Shown here in pieces: positions 43,019 through 54,340 of a stretch of DNA of 64,000 bases. Source of the DNA: Microglena sp. YARC (taxonomy: Eukaryota > Chlorophyta > Chlorophyceae > Chlamydomonadales > Chlamydomonadaceae). Position 1 is the first letter of the stretch. Every line of letters starts with the position of its first letter. The notes under the pieces are model-generated. The model made no database searches. It worked only from the letters and a program-made list of their open reading frames with translations, and had not been told where the DNA came from. The position numbers were made by a program, and so were the translations under genes. The stretch lies in NCBI GenBank assembly GCA_022414725.1, contig CM039463.1:92970168-93034167 (forward strand). The letters are read 5' to 3'.

Positions 43019-43412
43019 TGTCAGCATGAATTGCGGTGCTCTCAAGCGTTTTATGACTTGGTGACTACTTATGTACTCCCTTAGAACTATCGGCCCTGAT
43101 AGCTTCCCATAGTGATAGCTTCCCGTAGAACTGAGTCATCCTTTAGTGACTCAGTGTCAGCTTCCTATTGACTGCCTGTCTCTCTGTGTCTTATCGGTCT
43201 CTCCCTGACATGTCCTGTGTTAAACGGTGTCAGGGTGACAAGATCCGGGCTTAGGGTCTATTCAGGTTACAGGCATCCACTTCGCCCACCGCTGGTGTCC
43301 TTTAGTGTACGTCCTTGCTTGTAACGTTATTCTCGTCTCTGTGTATAGATTGGCGCGTCTGTCTCCGCTGCATACATCTCTGTCCACTCTTAGAAGTGCT
43401 TAATAGCTGATA
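43019..43412 (+). repeat. Composite copia element 5' LTR
   Basis: 394 bp. It ends ...TTAATAGCTGATA, then GGTTCTGGGC (candidate primer-binding site) and, 37 bp later, the ATGCAACTTCCT start shared with the second block. Confidence 0.93.
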
Positions 43413-43449
43413 GGTTCTGGGCTTCATCTCGATCTACCACTGCTTTATA

Positions 43450-45532
43450 ATGCAACTTCCTGCAAGGATTACTGCAAGGATGGATCAGGCTGCCACTCGG
43501 GCTAATCTAGATACGAAGGGGCGGTCTAGGCGAGTGATGGTGTTCTCTGAGTTGGGTCATGCATGCCGTGCTTATCTGGGGCCTGTGCAGGCAGGGATTG
43601 ACTACCCCCCTCCTGGTGGTGCTACCTTTGGTGGATTGGGAGTTCGAAATGCAAATCTACGCAAGTACCAGTTTGCCAAAGTTCCTCTCAGCTTTGTACC
43701 TCCTAGGCCAGATTTTGAGCTACTCGTAAATGTTGCGAGTTCTTTGGATGAGATTGAGAACCTTGATGACCAGCGTGCATTTGATGCTGGCATCGCTGCC
43801 GAGTACTTTCTGTCGGTTCGCGCTATGTATGATGCCACGCCGTTTTCGCCTGTTGCCTCACCACCTGCCTCTCCTAGTCAGACTCGTGTAGATCCTGCAC
43901 TGTTAGGATTTAGTACCCTGCCCTTGCACGCCAGGAGTTCATGTGTCTCACCATGATGCTCGCGCACATGACGGAACCGATGGTACAGGTGTATCAGGAT
44001 TTTGCTACACCTCGCGATATCTTACTGCATATCAAGAGGCAGCATTCTGATGCCCTTGCTGCTCGGGTTCCCCTCATGCTTGTTGAGCTTCGTAGTGTGA
44101 CCATGAACAACTCTGAACCCGTGGATGTGTTCTTTCGCAGGGTGCGGCAGTTGTGCACTGATCTTCGCAGTGCGGGATACCCGCAGCCGCAGCGTCACGC
44201 GATGCACACTATAATCAATGGCATCACTCACCCTCGATTCGATTCGCTGCGCCTCCAGTTTGGCTTTGAGTTGTACCAGAACAAGACCGTAGACTACTGG
44301 TCTTGTCTTGATGCTTATAGATCGTTAGATTTCTTAAATGTGTCTCTCCCCAGGTCTGATCCAAGGCATCCTGGCTGGTCCCGCGACCCTCCCCAGATCC
44401 TTGCTAATGCTGCTTTCCAGCGGGGCAAGGGATCTGGTTCTCAGAGTTCCGGGGGCACCAAGAGGCGCTTGGATTGCACTTGGGACCCTGTCGTTCGAAA
44501 ACGAGCCACTCGGAAGACCGCTGCTTTACAAAGTATCCGGAACTCAGAAAGGCCAAGGGACGTGCACCTGGTTCTGAACCGGTGCCCGTAGCTTTGGCCC
44601 TTCCAGGGTCGCTTACACGTAAGCAGCTGTCGTCAATGCAGGCTCAGATCGATGGGTACGCCATTTCAAAGAACTAGGAGGTAAGCTCTGTCCTATTTTC
44701 TTGCACGACTAAGTTCTCAAACATTTGCAGCCCAAGTCTTTTCTGAAGGTATCTGGCATGTGGACTCGGGAGCTGGGATGTCAATCACAGGTGATAGGTC
44801 GTTGTTCACTGTGTTTGAATCCTCTGCTGTTGGGCCTGCAGTTCGATTTGCTGATGGGGTGATTCAACGGTCAGAGGGTATGGGGTCCATTGTGTTATGT
44901 AGTGATTGGTTACCAACATCAATCACCTTAACCAATGTTCTATACATACCCCACTGTCCAGTAAATCTCCTGTCCGTAAATGCTGTAGCTCATTCCCTCC
45001 ACTGCAAGATTGCTTTTGATAGTATTAGTTGTACTGCCACTCAGGGCTCTTCTGTTCTCTGGTCCTTTCCTGCTTCCAGTGATGGTGTGTATAAGTTTGC
45101 ATGTAGGCCTTGTCACACCTCCAGTCGTTGTTTGAGGGTTGCTGAATATTATCCAGCTTTTGCACTTGATGTTGATGCGGACGGTGGAGTTATTATCCCT
45201 ACCACTCCTGCATGGTTGTGGCATAGGCGACTGGGTCATCCCGGTTATGATGCCTTGCACAACCTTGTCAAGCGTGGTATGGTTAAGAACTTACCCCTCA
45301 GCCTTCATCAAGTACAAAAGATGGGTAAGATCCCATGCGATGCTTGTCAAAAGGCTAAGGGAAAGCGTCTCCCTTTTCCTAAAGAAAGCATGACTGAGGT
45401 CCTTGCACCCCTCCAACGCCTTCACTTGGATATCATGGGACCGGTTCATATTAGGGGTCTTCGTGGGGAGTTTTATATCTTGTGCCTTGTAGACCAATTC
45501 TCTGGCTATGCTGAGGTATTGTGCTTGAGGAC
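43450..45532 (+). pseudogene. Copia gag-pol block 1, truncated in integrase
   Basis: It starts MQLP but then jumps to RMDQAATRAN, lacking about 850 bp of the N-terminal Gag part present in block 2. Gag core motifs (MNNSEPVDVFFRRVRQLCTD) sit in a different frame from the start because of a 1-base change near 43,925. The zinc knuckle (CRSKTSHSEDRC) is in a third frame near 44,490. Protease (WHVDSGAGMSITGD, Asp at the active site) and integrase begin at about 44,757 and run in one frame through WHRRLGHPGYDAL, CDACQKAKGK and HLDIMGPVHIRG. The frame reaches GYAEVLCLRT, where the third LTR abuts; the rest of integrase, RT and RNase H are absent. Confidence 0.9.
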
Positions 45533-45899
45533 TATCAGCATGAATTGCGTTGCTCTCACGCGTTTTATGACTTGGTGACTACTTCTGTACTCCCTTAGAA
45601 CTATCGGTCCTGACAGTACTGTGACAGCTTCCCGTACTGACAGCTTCCCGCAGACTGTGTCATCCTTTGAGTGACTCAGTGGTGACAGCTTCCTGTCAGC
45701 TAGGTTACCGTTGCATCTCTATGTGGATATACCTGACTTAGGTTCTAGTTAGGTTATAGTCAACGGTCTCTTCCACCACTGGTGCCCCTTGATGGGTCTC
45801 CAGTGCTTGTAAAGCTATTCTCGTCTCTGTGTATAGATTGGCGCGTCTGTCTCCGCTGCATACATCTCTGTCCACTCTTAGAAGTGATTATAGCTGATA
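45533..45899 (+). repeat. Third, divergent LTR inside the composite
   Basis: 367 bp, clearly homologous to the 394-bp LTR at both ends (ATCAGCATGAATTGCGTTGC; TATAGATTGGCGCGTCTGTC; AGCTGATA) but with a different middle (about 45,600-45,790). It starts exactly at the point where block 1 is cut, so it belongs to a related but distinct subfamily. It is followed by GGTTACGGGC and the block 2 start. Confidence 0.9.
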
Positions 45900-45936
45900 G
45901 GTTACGGGCTTCATCTCTTTCTACCACTGCTTTATA

Positions 45937-48005
45937 ATGCAACTTCCTCGTGGGCCTCCTGCCGGCTTCGAGAAGCTTACCCCACAGAATGGTTTGTCTT
46001 GGTCGCGTGGTATGGAGAGCGTCATTATCTCTAATGGCTGCGACCGGATTCTTCCTTTCAAGATCCGTGTTCCCACGGATTGGCTTGATGATTGTGCGCC
46101 AGCGGCCTCTGCTGCCTTAGATGAGTCTCCTTCCGCCATCATGGAAGCCATCCCCCCCAGCCATCCCACCATTTCTCTCCCTCCTTCTCCTCTTATCCAA
46201 CGCCTCCGTCCTGAGGTAGAGGATATTCTGATGCGTCTATGCTGTGTCTCGACACAGATCATCAAGTACAGGAGTTCTCCTCCGCCTGCTGATGCTCGCT
46301 TCTCCTATGACCATGCTGATCTTGCTCGTCATAAGCATGGAGATGGTTACTACACTGACAACACTGAGGATGACGACGAAGAGGCAGATCTACCGAGTAG
46401 TGACTTCGGTGGAGTTTCTCCCTCCTCTGCCACTCGTGTCTTTGATTCTCCAGTGTTTGAGCATCCACTGGCGCCTCCTCCTCCTGTCTTGAGGCCTCCG
46501 TCTGCTCCTCCTGTTCCACCGTCTGGTGGCTACAACACTCGGTCTCGCGAGACTGCTGCTGCGAGTGCCTCCAGCGCTGCTGCTGACCCCTCCCTGGAGC
46601 CACCTCCACTTCCACCAGTGGATCTGCCCCCTTCCCCTTCTCCTTTTCCTCCCCCTTGCCGCTTTACCCTACTCGCTCACTGGGATGCTTATCCTGGGAG
46701 CACCTGCTTGATGGCTCCCGTCCTATGACCATGGATGTGCGGATGTCCCGCCTTGTTCGCCAGGAGCAGAATGCTGGTGACTCTTTGGACCGCACTTTGT
46801 ACGGTAGGATGGATCAGGCGGCCACTAGGGCTAATGTAAATCAGAAGGGGGATCCGCGGGTGATGATTTTTCTCTGAGTTGGGCCATGCTAGCCGTGCTT
46901 TTCTCGGGCCTGTGCAGGCGGGTATTTCCTACCCTCGTCCTGGTGGTGCAACCTTTGGTGGATCTGGTGTTAGAAATGCGAATCTTCGCAAGTACCAGTT
47001 TGTTTCAGTCCCTCTCAGCTTTGTTCCTCCTAGGCCAGATTTCGAGCTACTTGTGCGTGTTGCGAGTTCCTTGGGTGAGATTAGAAACCTTGATGACCAG
47101 CGTGCGTATGATGCTGGCATCGCTGCTGAGTACTTTCTGGCTGTTCGCGCGATGTACGATGTTTCGCCGGCTTCCCCTGCTGCATCACCACCGGCCTCTC
47201 CTAGTCAGTCTCATGTAGATCCTGCCCTGTTAGGATTTAGTACCCTGCCCCTTGCGCGCCAGGAGTTCATGTGTCTCACGATGATGCTAGCAAACATGAC
47301 GGAACCGATGGTACAGGTCTATCAGGATTTTGCTACGCCTCGCGATATCTTTGTGCATATCAAGAGGCAGCATTCTGATACCCTTGCTGCTCGTGTCCCC
47401 CTCATGCTTGTTGAGCTTCGTAGTGTAACTATGAACAATTCTGAACCTGTAGACGTGTTCTTCCGCAGGGTGCGGCAGTTGTGTACTGACCTTCGCAGTG
47501 CGGGATACCCGCAACCGCAACGTCACGCGATGCACACGATTATCAATGGCATCACTCACCCTCGCTTCGATTCGCTGCGCCTACAATTTGGTTTCGAGCT
47601 GTACCAGAACAAAACTGTTGATTACTGGACCTGTCTTGCAGCATATAGATCATTAGATTTTTTGAATGTGTCTCTCCCCAGGTCTGATCCAAGGCATCCT
47701 GGTTGGTCCCGTGACTCTCCCCCAGTCCCTGCCATGCTGCCATCCAGCGTGGCCGGGGGTCTGGTTCTCAGAGTTCCGGGGCTCCCAAGAGGCACTTGGA
47801 TTGCACTTGGGGCCCCTGTCCTTCCAAAACGACCCACTCGGAGGACCGTTGCTGGACGAAGCATCCGCACCTGAAAAGGTCCAAGCCTGGTGTACCGGGC
47901 GGTGAACCCGTGCCCATTGCCTTGGCACTTCCAGGTTCGTTGACTCGCCGGCAGTTGTCCTCCTTGCAGGCTCAGATTGATGGGTATGCCATGTCCAAGA
48001 ACTAG
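45937..48005 (+). pseudogene. Copia gag, block 2 (frameshifted)
   Basis: Begins MQLPRGPPAGFEKLTPQNGL; the N-terminal part is Pro/Ser-rich with an acidic patch (DNTEDDDEEADLPSSD). The frame changes near 46,660-46,728 and again near 46,870, where one extra T is present compared with block 1. The Gag core (ITHPRFDSLRLQFGFELYQN) lies in 46,879-47,874. The zinc knuckle CTWGPCPSKTTHSEDRC, spacing Cys-X4-Cys-X5-His-X4-Cys, follows in another frame and ends at TAG (48,005). The normal role is capsid formation and RNA packaging. At least three frameshifts prevent a full-length product from this copy as read. Confidence 0.88.
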
Positions 48006-51000
48006 GAGGTTACGCTCTGTCCTATTCTCTTGCACAACTAAGTTCTCTAACGTGTGTAGCCCGAGTCTTTCTGAGGGTGTCTGGCATGTGGACTCTGGAG
48101 CTGGAATGTCTATCACAGGTGATAAATCTTTGTTCACTATGTATAAGGCTTCTGCTGTTGGGCCAGCAGTTCGATTTGGTGATGGGGTGGTTCAACGGTC
48201 TGAGGGTAAGGGATCCATTGTGTTATGTAGTGATTGGTTACCAACATCCATCACTCTTACAATGTTCTCTACATCCCTCACTGTCCAGTGAACCTCCTGT
48301 CAGTAAATGCTGTGGCTCATTCTCTCCACTGCCAGGTTTCTTTTGATAGTCTTAGTTGCACTGCCACTCAGGGCTCTTCTGTTCTCTGGTCTTTTCCTGC
48401 ATCTTAGTGATGGTGTGTACAAGTTTGCCTGTAGACCTTGTAACACCAGTCGGGACTGTTTGAGGGTTGCTGACGATTATCCTGCTTTTGCACTTGATGT
48501 TGATGAGGACGGTGGAGTTGTTATCCCTACCACTCCTGCATGGTTGTGGCATAGGCGGTTGGGTCACCCCGGCTATCATGCCTTACACAGACTTGTTGAT
48601 AAGGGTATGGTTAAGAACTTACCCCTCAGTCTTCGTCAGTGGAAAGGATGGCTAAGATCCCTTGTGATGCTTGTCAGAAGGCAAAGGGCAAACGTCTCCC
48701 TTTTCCTAAAGAAAGCAAAACTGAGATCCGTGCACCTCTCCAACGGCTTCACTTAGATATTATGGGACCTGTTCACATTAGGGGCCTGCGTGGGGAGTTT
48801 TATATTCTGTGTCTCACAGATCAGTACTCTGGCTATGCTGAAGTACTGTGCTTGAGAACCAGGGATGAGGCTCCCTTAGCAGTCCAAACTATCATCCTCA
48901 GATGGATGAATCAACTACATGGGTTTGCCTTTAAATGTCTGAGATCTGACAGGGCCAAGGAGTTTATTGTTACATGGTTCGAGGACTGGCTTATTTCGGT
49001 TGGGGCAGTACATGAGTTATCGTTGGCATACACTGCGCAGCAGAATGCAACTGTGGAACGGTATAATGGGGTCTTACAGTCTGTCGCTAGGAGCATCCAC
49101 CTGGAGTCTAAACTAGCTAAGTCTTTCTGGCCCTATGCCTTCCTAGCTGCTTGTTACCTTCGTAATCGGCTGCCCAATCAGGGAGACAAAACACCCTATG
49201 AGTTGTTTTATGGGATCGTGCCTGATGTGTCGTTGTTGCGTGTGTTTGGTTGCCCCTGCTACGTTACGTTAGTCAATGGGAAGAAACGTAACAAGCTGGA
49301 CGAAAGGGCGTTATCTGGTAGACTGGTTGGGTACTCTCTGGTGAGTAAGGGTTATTTTGTTTGGGTTCCAAAGTTGCGCCAGGTAGTAGAGAGTCGTGAT
49401 GTACTCTTCTATGAGCAGTTTGATCATAACTGCATTCCTGGGCTAACTCCCTATGATGGGTCGCCATATGTCTCTAGCATCCCTGCCGCCATCAACGGAC
49501 ACATGCCTGAGGTTGCGGTTGATCCCCTAGACCCTTTGTCTTCCCAATTGTTGACCACTGTCCTGGCCATAGGATGACTCTGCGACCTAGGTGGGGGCCA
49601 GTGGTACTGTTTTGCGTGAGAACACACTGGGCGGGCGAGTTTCTGCGGCTCCTACGGACAAAATCTTAGCCGAATCTCAGGGGGTCGCCAGGCCCTCCTC
49701 TGCGTCACATTCCGTCGGTGAAGTCGTTGGATTTACACCAACTCAGACCATAGTGGATCCTTTGTTAGATCCATTGCCTACTAGTCATCATACTCCCATC
49801 ATCACTGATAGCTCGATGGAGTTGGTGAACGCTTCACCTCCTGCCGTCTCTGATAGATTACTCAGGAGTCCGGGTGATGATGTAGCCGTTGCAGATGATG
49901 GCAAGTGATGATCTTGAACCGTGGTCAGGCTCCGATACTGCGTATGGCTGGGGTGTTCCGGTCGACCCAGGCTTCGTTGATTTAGAGGCAAAGAAGGCCG
50001 GCCCTGTTCAACCAGGCAGTAGTTCTGCACTGGGGGCTTTACTAATGGTTACTGCTGATACTGCTGATACCCCCGCTGCCCATGTACAAGTAAACTGCTT
50101 GTACGTGGGAGCATCTGTTGCATCCACCACTGAACTGACCTACAAAGCTGCCATGTTGCATACCAACCCTGACAGGGATCAATGGCTTCTTGCCATGAAG
50201 GATGAGATGGCTTCCCTTCATGCCCATGGTACATGGGTTCTCACTCCACAGCCTCGTAAGCAGAAGATCCTGTCTGGCAGGTGGTTATTTTGTGAAGAAG
50301 ATTGGTGTTGATGGTACTATACGCTTCAAGGCACGTTTTGTGGTCCGTGGTTTTCTGCAGCGTCCTGGGCTGGATTTTCATGATATATATGCCCCTGTCT
50401 CCTCCAAAGCAGTCTTAGGGTGCTCCTGGCTGCCATCACTCATAGGAAGATGTTTGTTCGGCAGCTAGACATCAAGACTGCATTCCTAAATGCCAAGCTG
50501 GAGCCTGGTCTGGACCTGTACTGCCACCAGCCTGAGGGCTTTAGGCACCTTGGTCCTAACGGTGTTCCACTTGTCTGCATACTGATCAAGTCCCTTTATG
50601 GATTGAAGCAGGCACCCAGAGCTTGGAGTAGGGATGTCAAGCGGGTTCTGGTTGCTCATGGCTTTACTATGTGCAAGGCAGAACCTGCTCTGTACTTTAG
50701 GAAGGATTCTGATGGTGGGTGGAGCTATGTCCTGACCTATGTTGATGACTTTTATCTGTGCTTTTAGTGAGCTGGATAGGTATGTGTTGCTGATCCAGGC
50801 AATGGAAGCAGCTGGCTGGAGGTCAAAGAGATGGGTGTTCCAATTCAGTTCCTCTCTTTGGACATGGATGTTACCCTTGACTCTGAAGGCAGGTGTGTTC
50901 AGATCAATCTCTCTCAGCACACCTACATTGTTGATCTGGTGGAGCAGTTTGGTCTTACTGCTGCTGCCCCACCAAGTTTGCTGCTCCCATGGCCAAATCC

Positions 51001-51700
51001 ACTGTTTCTGACGCCCCTGGAGAGCCCCTGCCGTCTAATAGCCAGTACCTCTCTCTTGTAGGTGCTTTGCTATACCTGGCCACTTGCACCAGGCCTGATA
51101 TTTCCTTTGCTGTTAGCTATTTATCCAGGTTCTCTGCTCACCCTACAGTCCCTCTCTGGGGGGCTGCCAAACGGTTACTCTTGTATTTGAGAACACATTC
51201 TCACCTGGGTCTCACTTACACCCACAGCCCTGATTTCACTTTTACTGTCTTTAGTGACTCATCTTATGCTGATGATGGGTCTGACAGGAGATCTCAGACT
51301 GGCTTTGCAGTTCTAGCTGGTGGGTGCATTGTTAACTGGATGAGCAAGCGACAGCCTACTGTTGCTATTAGCTCTAGTGAGGCTGAGTATCAGGCCCTGT
51401 CCCAGGCTGCCAGGGAGGTCCAATGGTTGAAGAAATTGAGGGTGGATCTGGGTCTGCCTTGTGCTTTGGAAACAATTCAGGGTGACAACTTAGGTTCCCT
51501 GAGTTGGGCCACTGACTGGCAGCTTCTGCCTCGCAGCAAGCACATTGATGTTATTCATCACTACATCAAGGAGCTGGTGGAGGATGGCCAACTGGCTGTT
51601 GCCTATGTTAACACTGTGGATAACTGTGCTGACCCTTCACCAAGCCCTTGATCCTGCTGTGTTCTGGCGGTTTGTCCGTATGCTTGGAATGACCGCTACT
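47977..51700 (+). pseudogene. Copia pol, block 2: PR-IN-RT-RH (frameshifted)
   Basis: Order as in Ty1/copia. Protease DSGAG near 48,093. Integrase zinc-binding WHRRLGHPGYHAL and CDACQKAKGK near 48,548-48,690. Integrase core 48,750-49,150 with LDIMGPV, SDRAKEF and VERYNGV carrying the Asp/Asp/Glu positions. RT 50,120-50,770 with QLDIKTAFLNAKLE, GLKQAPRAW and the catalytic TYVDDF. RNase H 51,240-51,640 with FSDSSYADD, SSSEAEYQAL and KHIDVIHHYIKE. Breaks lie near 48,258, 48,400, 48,645, 49,577-49,600, 49,905, 50,310, 50,415, 50,765, 50,985 and 51,635. Most look like 1-2-base indels rather than stops by substitution, so either true decay or sequencing indels is possible. The first ~30 nt overlap the gag end in a different frame. 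Confidence 0.9.
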
Positions 51701-52029
51701 TTCTTAGGGTCATTTTTTAGTTTTTTGGTTACATACGTTTCTTGTTTTTTGGTTATCATTGTATGGCATTAGGTTCCTATTCCCGGATCGGGTTTTCTAT
51801 ACCGTTGTTACCCGTCATTGATATTCGGTTATCCTCTTTTTCTCCCTTGGCACTCTTTGGTATTTTGCCTTGGTCCATTCCTTCATTTACACCCTTTGGG
51901 TTACATTTGAAGTTCTCTCGTTTTTTCTGAGTTCTTTAATTTTTTTTTTTAATCTGTTACATATAGTTCTATGTCCCAGTGCCATAGGTGGAGTAGTAGT
52001 ATTGTATGTCACCTGTGTCATAGGTGGAG
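51701..52029 (+). other. Composite element 3' untranslated region
   Basis: T-rich sequence after pol. Just before the 3' LTR, GTGCCATAGGTGGAGTAGTA and GTGTCATAGGTGGAG are two similar copies; the second AGGTGGAG is the likely polypurine tract. Confidence 0.6.
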
Positions 52030-52423
52030 TGTCAGCATGAATTGCGGTGCTCTCAAGCGTTTTATGACTTGGTGACTACTTATGTACTCCCTTAGAACTA
52101 TCGGCCCTGATAGCTTCCCATAGTGATAGCTTCCCGTAGAACTGAGTCATCCTTTAGTGACTCAGTGTCAGCTTCCTATTGACTGCCTGTCTCTCTGTGT
52201 CTTATCGGTCTCTCCCTGACATGTCCTGTGTTAAACGGTGTCAGGGTGACAAGATCCGGGCTTAGGGTCTATTCAGGTTACAGGCATCCACTTCGCCCAC
52301 CGCTGGTGTCCTTTAGTGTACGTCCTTGCTTGTAACGTTATTCTCGTCTCTGTGTATAGATTGGCGCGTCTGTCTCCGCTGCATACATCTCTGTCCACTC
52401 TTAGAAGTGCTTAATAGCTGATA
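52030..52423 (+). repeat. Composite copia element 3' LTR
   Basis: 394 bp, identical by eye to 43,019-43,412. The flank beyond it is the CA microsatellite of the outer element. Confidence 0.93.
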
Positions 52424-52639
52424 CCACACACACACACACATTCCTGCTCTGAGCTCAACTCCGACATCTTTGTCTACACTGCTCGGAGCTCTCCATTTCC
52501 TCCTGTCCAAGACCGTCATTCCCATTCTCTACTTCGTGTAGAGATCTCCATTTCTCCCTTCCTCATCCTGCTCTGAGCTCCCCTTCGCCACCTTTGCTAC
52601 CCTGCTCGAAGCGAGCTCTACGTCTCCCTCTGCCCCTTC

Positions 52640-52644
52640 TCCAG

Positions 52645-52675
<31 letters not shown>

Positions 52676-52680
52676 ACCTA
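52640..52680. repeat. Poly-C run in the outer element
   Basis: About 30 consecutive C at 52,646-52,675, one of many long C tracts in this window. Confidence 0.95.
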
Positions 52681-52806
52681 TCCTTCGTAACCTGCTACAA
52701 TCATCACATTCCGGCTGTGATAGCCAGAATGGGGGGAATCTTGTGATCATTGCGCACGCTATTATAGCTGGACTTCGCTTCAGCCGTCGTCTAATCCTTG
52801 CGCATC

Positions 52807-54340
52807 ATGATCTTTGATGGAGATGGCTTCGACTTTTGGGACATCTTCATTGACGACAAGCATCTGCCTCCTGACAGTCCCTGGCTAGGTAATCGCTTTG
52901 GTCTACTATTTCATGAGATCGCCAGCTCCATGAAAATCATTAATGAGTATCTGTCCCCTGGCATTAGACATGAGCTGAAAAGCAAGAATATCTCTGGTCC
53001 CAACTGGACTATGATGTACCTGAAAGCCTTTTATGGCACTAAGTCCCCAGCCACAGATTGTGTTACAAATAGCCATGATGATAGTGATGCTACAGCCCCT
53101 ACACCCCAGCCTGCTAGCATATGTGCCACGTCTAGGACTGTCCCTGCCTCTAGGACTGTCCCTACCCTTAGGAAGGCCCCTAGGACTGTTCCTGCCCCTA
53201 GGACTGTTCCTGCCCCTAGGACTGTCCCTGCCTCTAGGACTGTCCCTGCCTCTAGGACTGTCCCTACCCTTAGGAAGGCCCCTAGGACTGTTCCTGCCCT
53301 AGGACTGTCCCTGCCCGTAAAGTAAGCCCTGCCCCAGACCCCATTATCTCAGAGTTGAACTATACAATCCAAGCCAAAACCATGAGATCCAAGAACAAAA
53401 CCATACAATCCAAAACTTGGAACGTCAGATCTATGACATGGAATATGAGACTAGAATGCAGCAACTCCATGATAAATGGGTAAGAGAATTCTTCCCCACC
53501 TCCACACTCTGGACCCACTGGGGCATACCTACTGATCTTGCTATTCGCGTGCATGAGGCAACCATGTACCATGCACCCTCACCTGCTGATGCAATGCCAT
53601 CCTTATATGTCGACAACCATGTTCCAGCACTACACACATCACATGCTGCAGCACTCTGTGTCCCTGTCGAGGACACATCTGTCCACTCTGCCCCCCCACA
53701 CATAGTAGCTCCTGATGGGTGCAGTTCCCTCCATGATCCTCACTTGCATGGGGGGAACCTGATTGATAGACCAGATTGGATAGTCCCAGCAGATGCTGAT
53801 GCAGACCCAGGTAGTGAATCAAACCAACCTCTCCAACTTATCTGCTTACAACCACCACCAGGTTTCCCAGCAATACCCCTAGACTGGTCACGAGTCCAAG
53901 ATCTACCATCCACATGGACGGAGTTCTGCATTGCAGCTGGTTTCCACAACTCACCACCACTCCAACCATGTACACCTGGCATTACACATGCACCTGCACA
54001 CACACCTGCAGCTTCTGCTGATCCTCACTTGCATGGGGGGAACCTTAGTGCATATGCAAGTACATCCAGCACACGTGTTGGAGACACACCCATACTCACT
54101 GTCCACGCCACTACCTATGCAAGTACATCTAGCACACGTGACAGCGACAACACACACACACATCCACATCCACATCTACTGAGCATGTCACAACGCCTCC
54201 CACTCCCACTGATTCTCTGGTTGAACTCGTCATCATCAACCACCCCTTCATCACCTCTGCCTTCCATGGTACTTTCTCCCTGCTCTGGCCCCACTCCCAT
54301 AATAGGACAACCAAGGCACCACACACCCTCGTGGGCATAG
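52807..54340 (+). pseudogene. Gag-like protein of the outer element (frameshifted)
   Basis: The first ATG (52,807) gives MIFDGDGFDFWDIFIDD and a ~95-residue globular part, then a repeat of RTVPAPRTVPASRTVP (about ten 5-residue units). A missing C in the repeat near 53,300 ends the frame at 53,325. The protein-like sequence continues in another frame with a Gln/Glu-rich, coiled-coil-like segment (ERQIYDMEYETRMQQLHDKW), then a His/Pro/Ser/Thr-rich tail to 54,340. Size, position after the 5' LTR and the start resembling copia Gag suggest a capsid-type protein. The homology is inferred, not demonstrated. Confidence 0.6.

Larger units (their letters stand above)
43019..52423 (+). mobile_element. 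Composite Ty1/copia retrotransposon nested in the outer element
   Basis: Flanking 394-bp LTRs (43,019-43,412 and 52,030-52,423; TGTCAGC...GCTGATA) are identical by eye. Inside, in order, are a gag-pol block cut off in integrase (43,450-45,532), a divergent third LTR (45,533-45,899) and a second gag-pol block through RNase H (45,937 to ~51,700). Integrase before reverse transcriptase identifies Ty1/copia order. The identical outer LTRs indicate that the whole two-block composite inserted recently as one unit. Confidence 0.9.

Noticed and set aside
44940..45260. Reverse-strand frames across the copia blocks
   Set aside because: They are shadows of the forward protease/integrase coding sequence.
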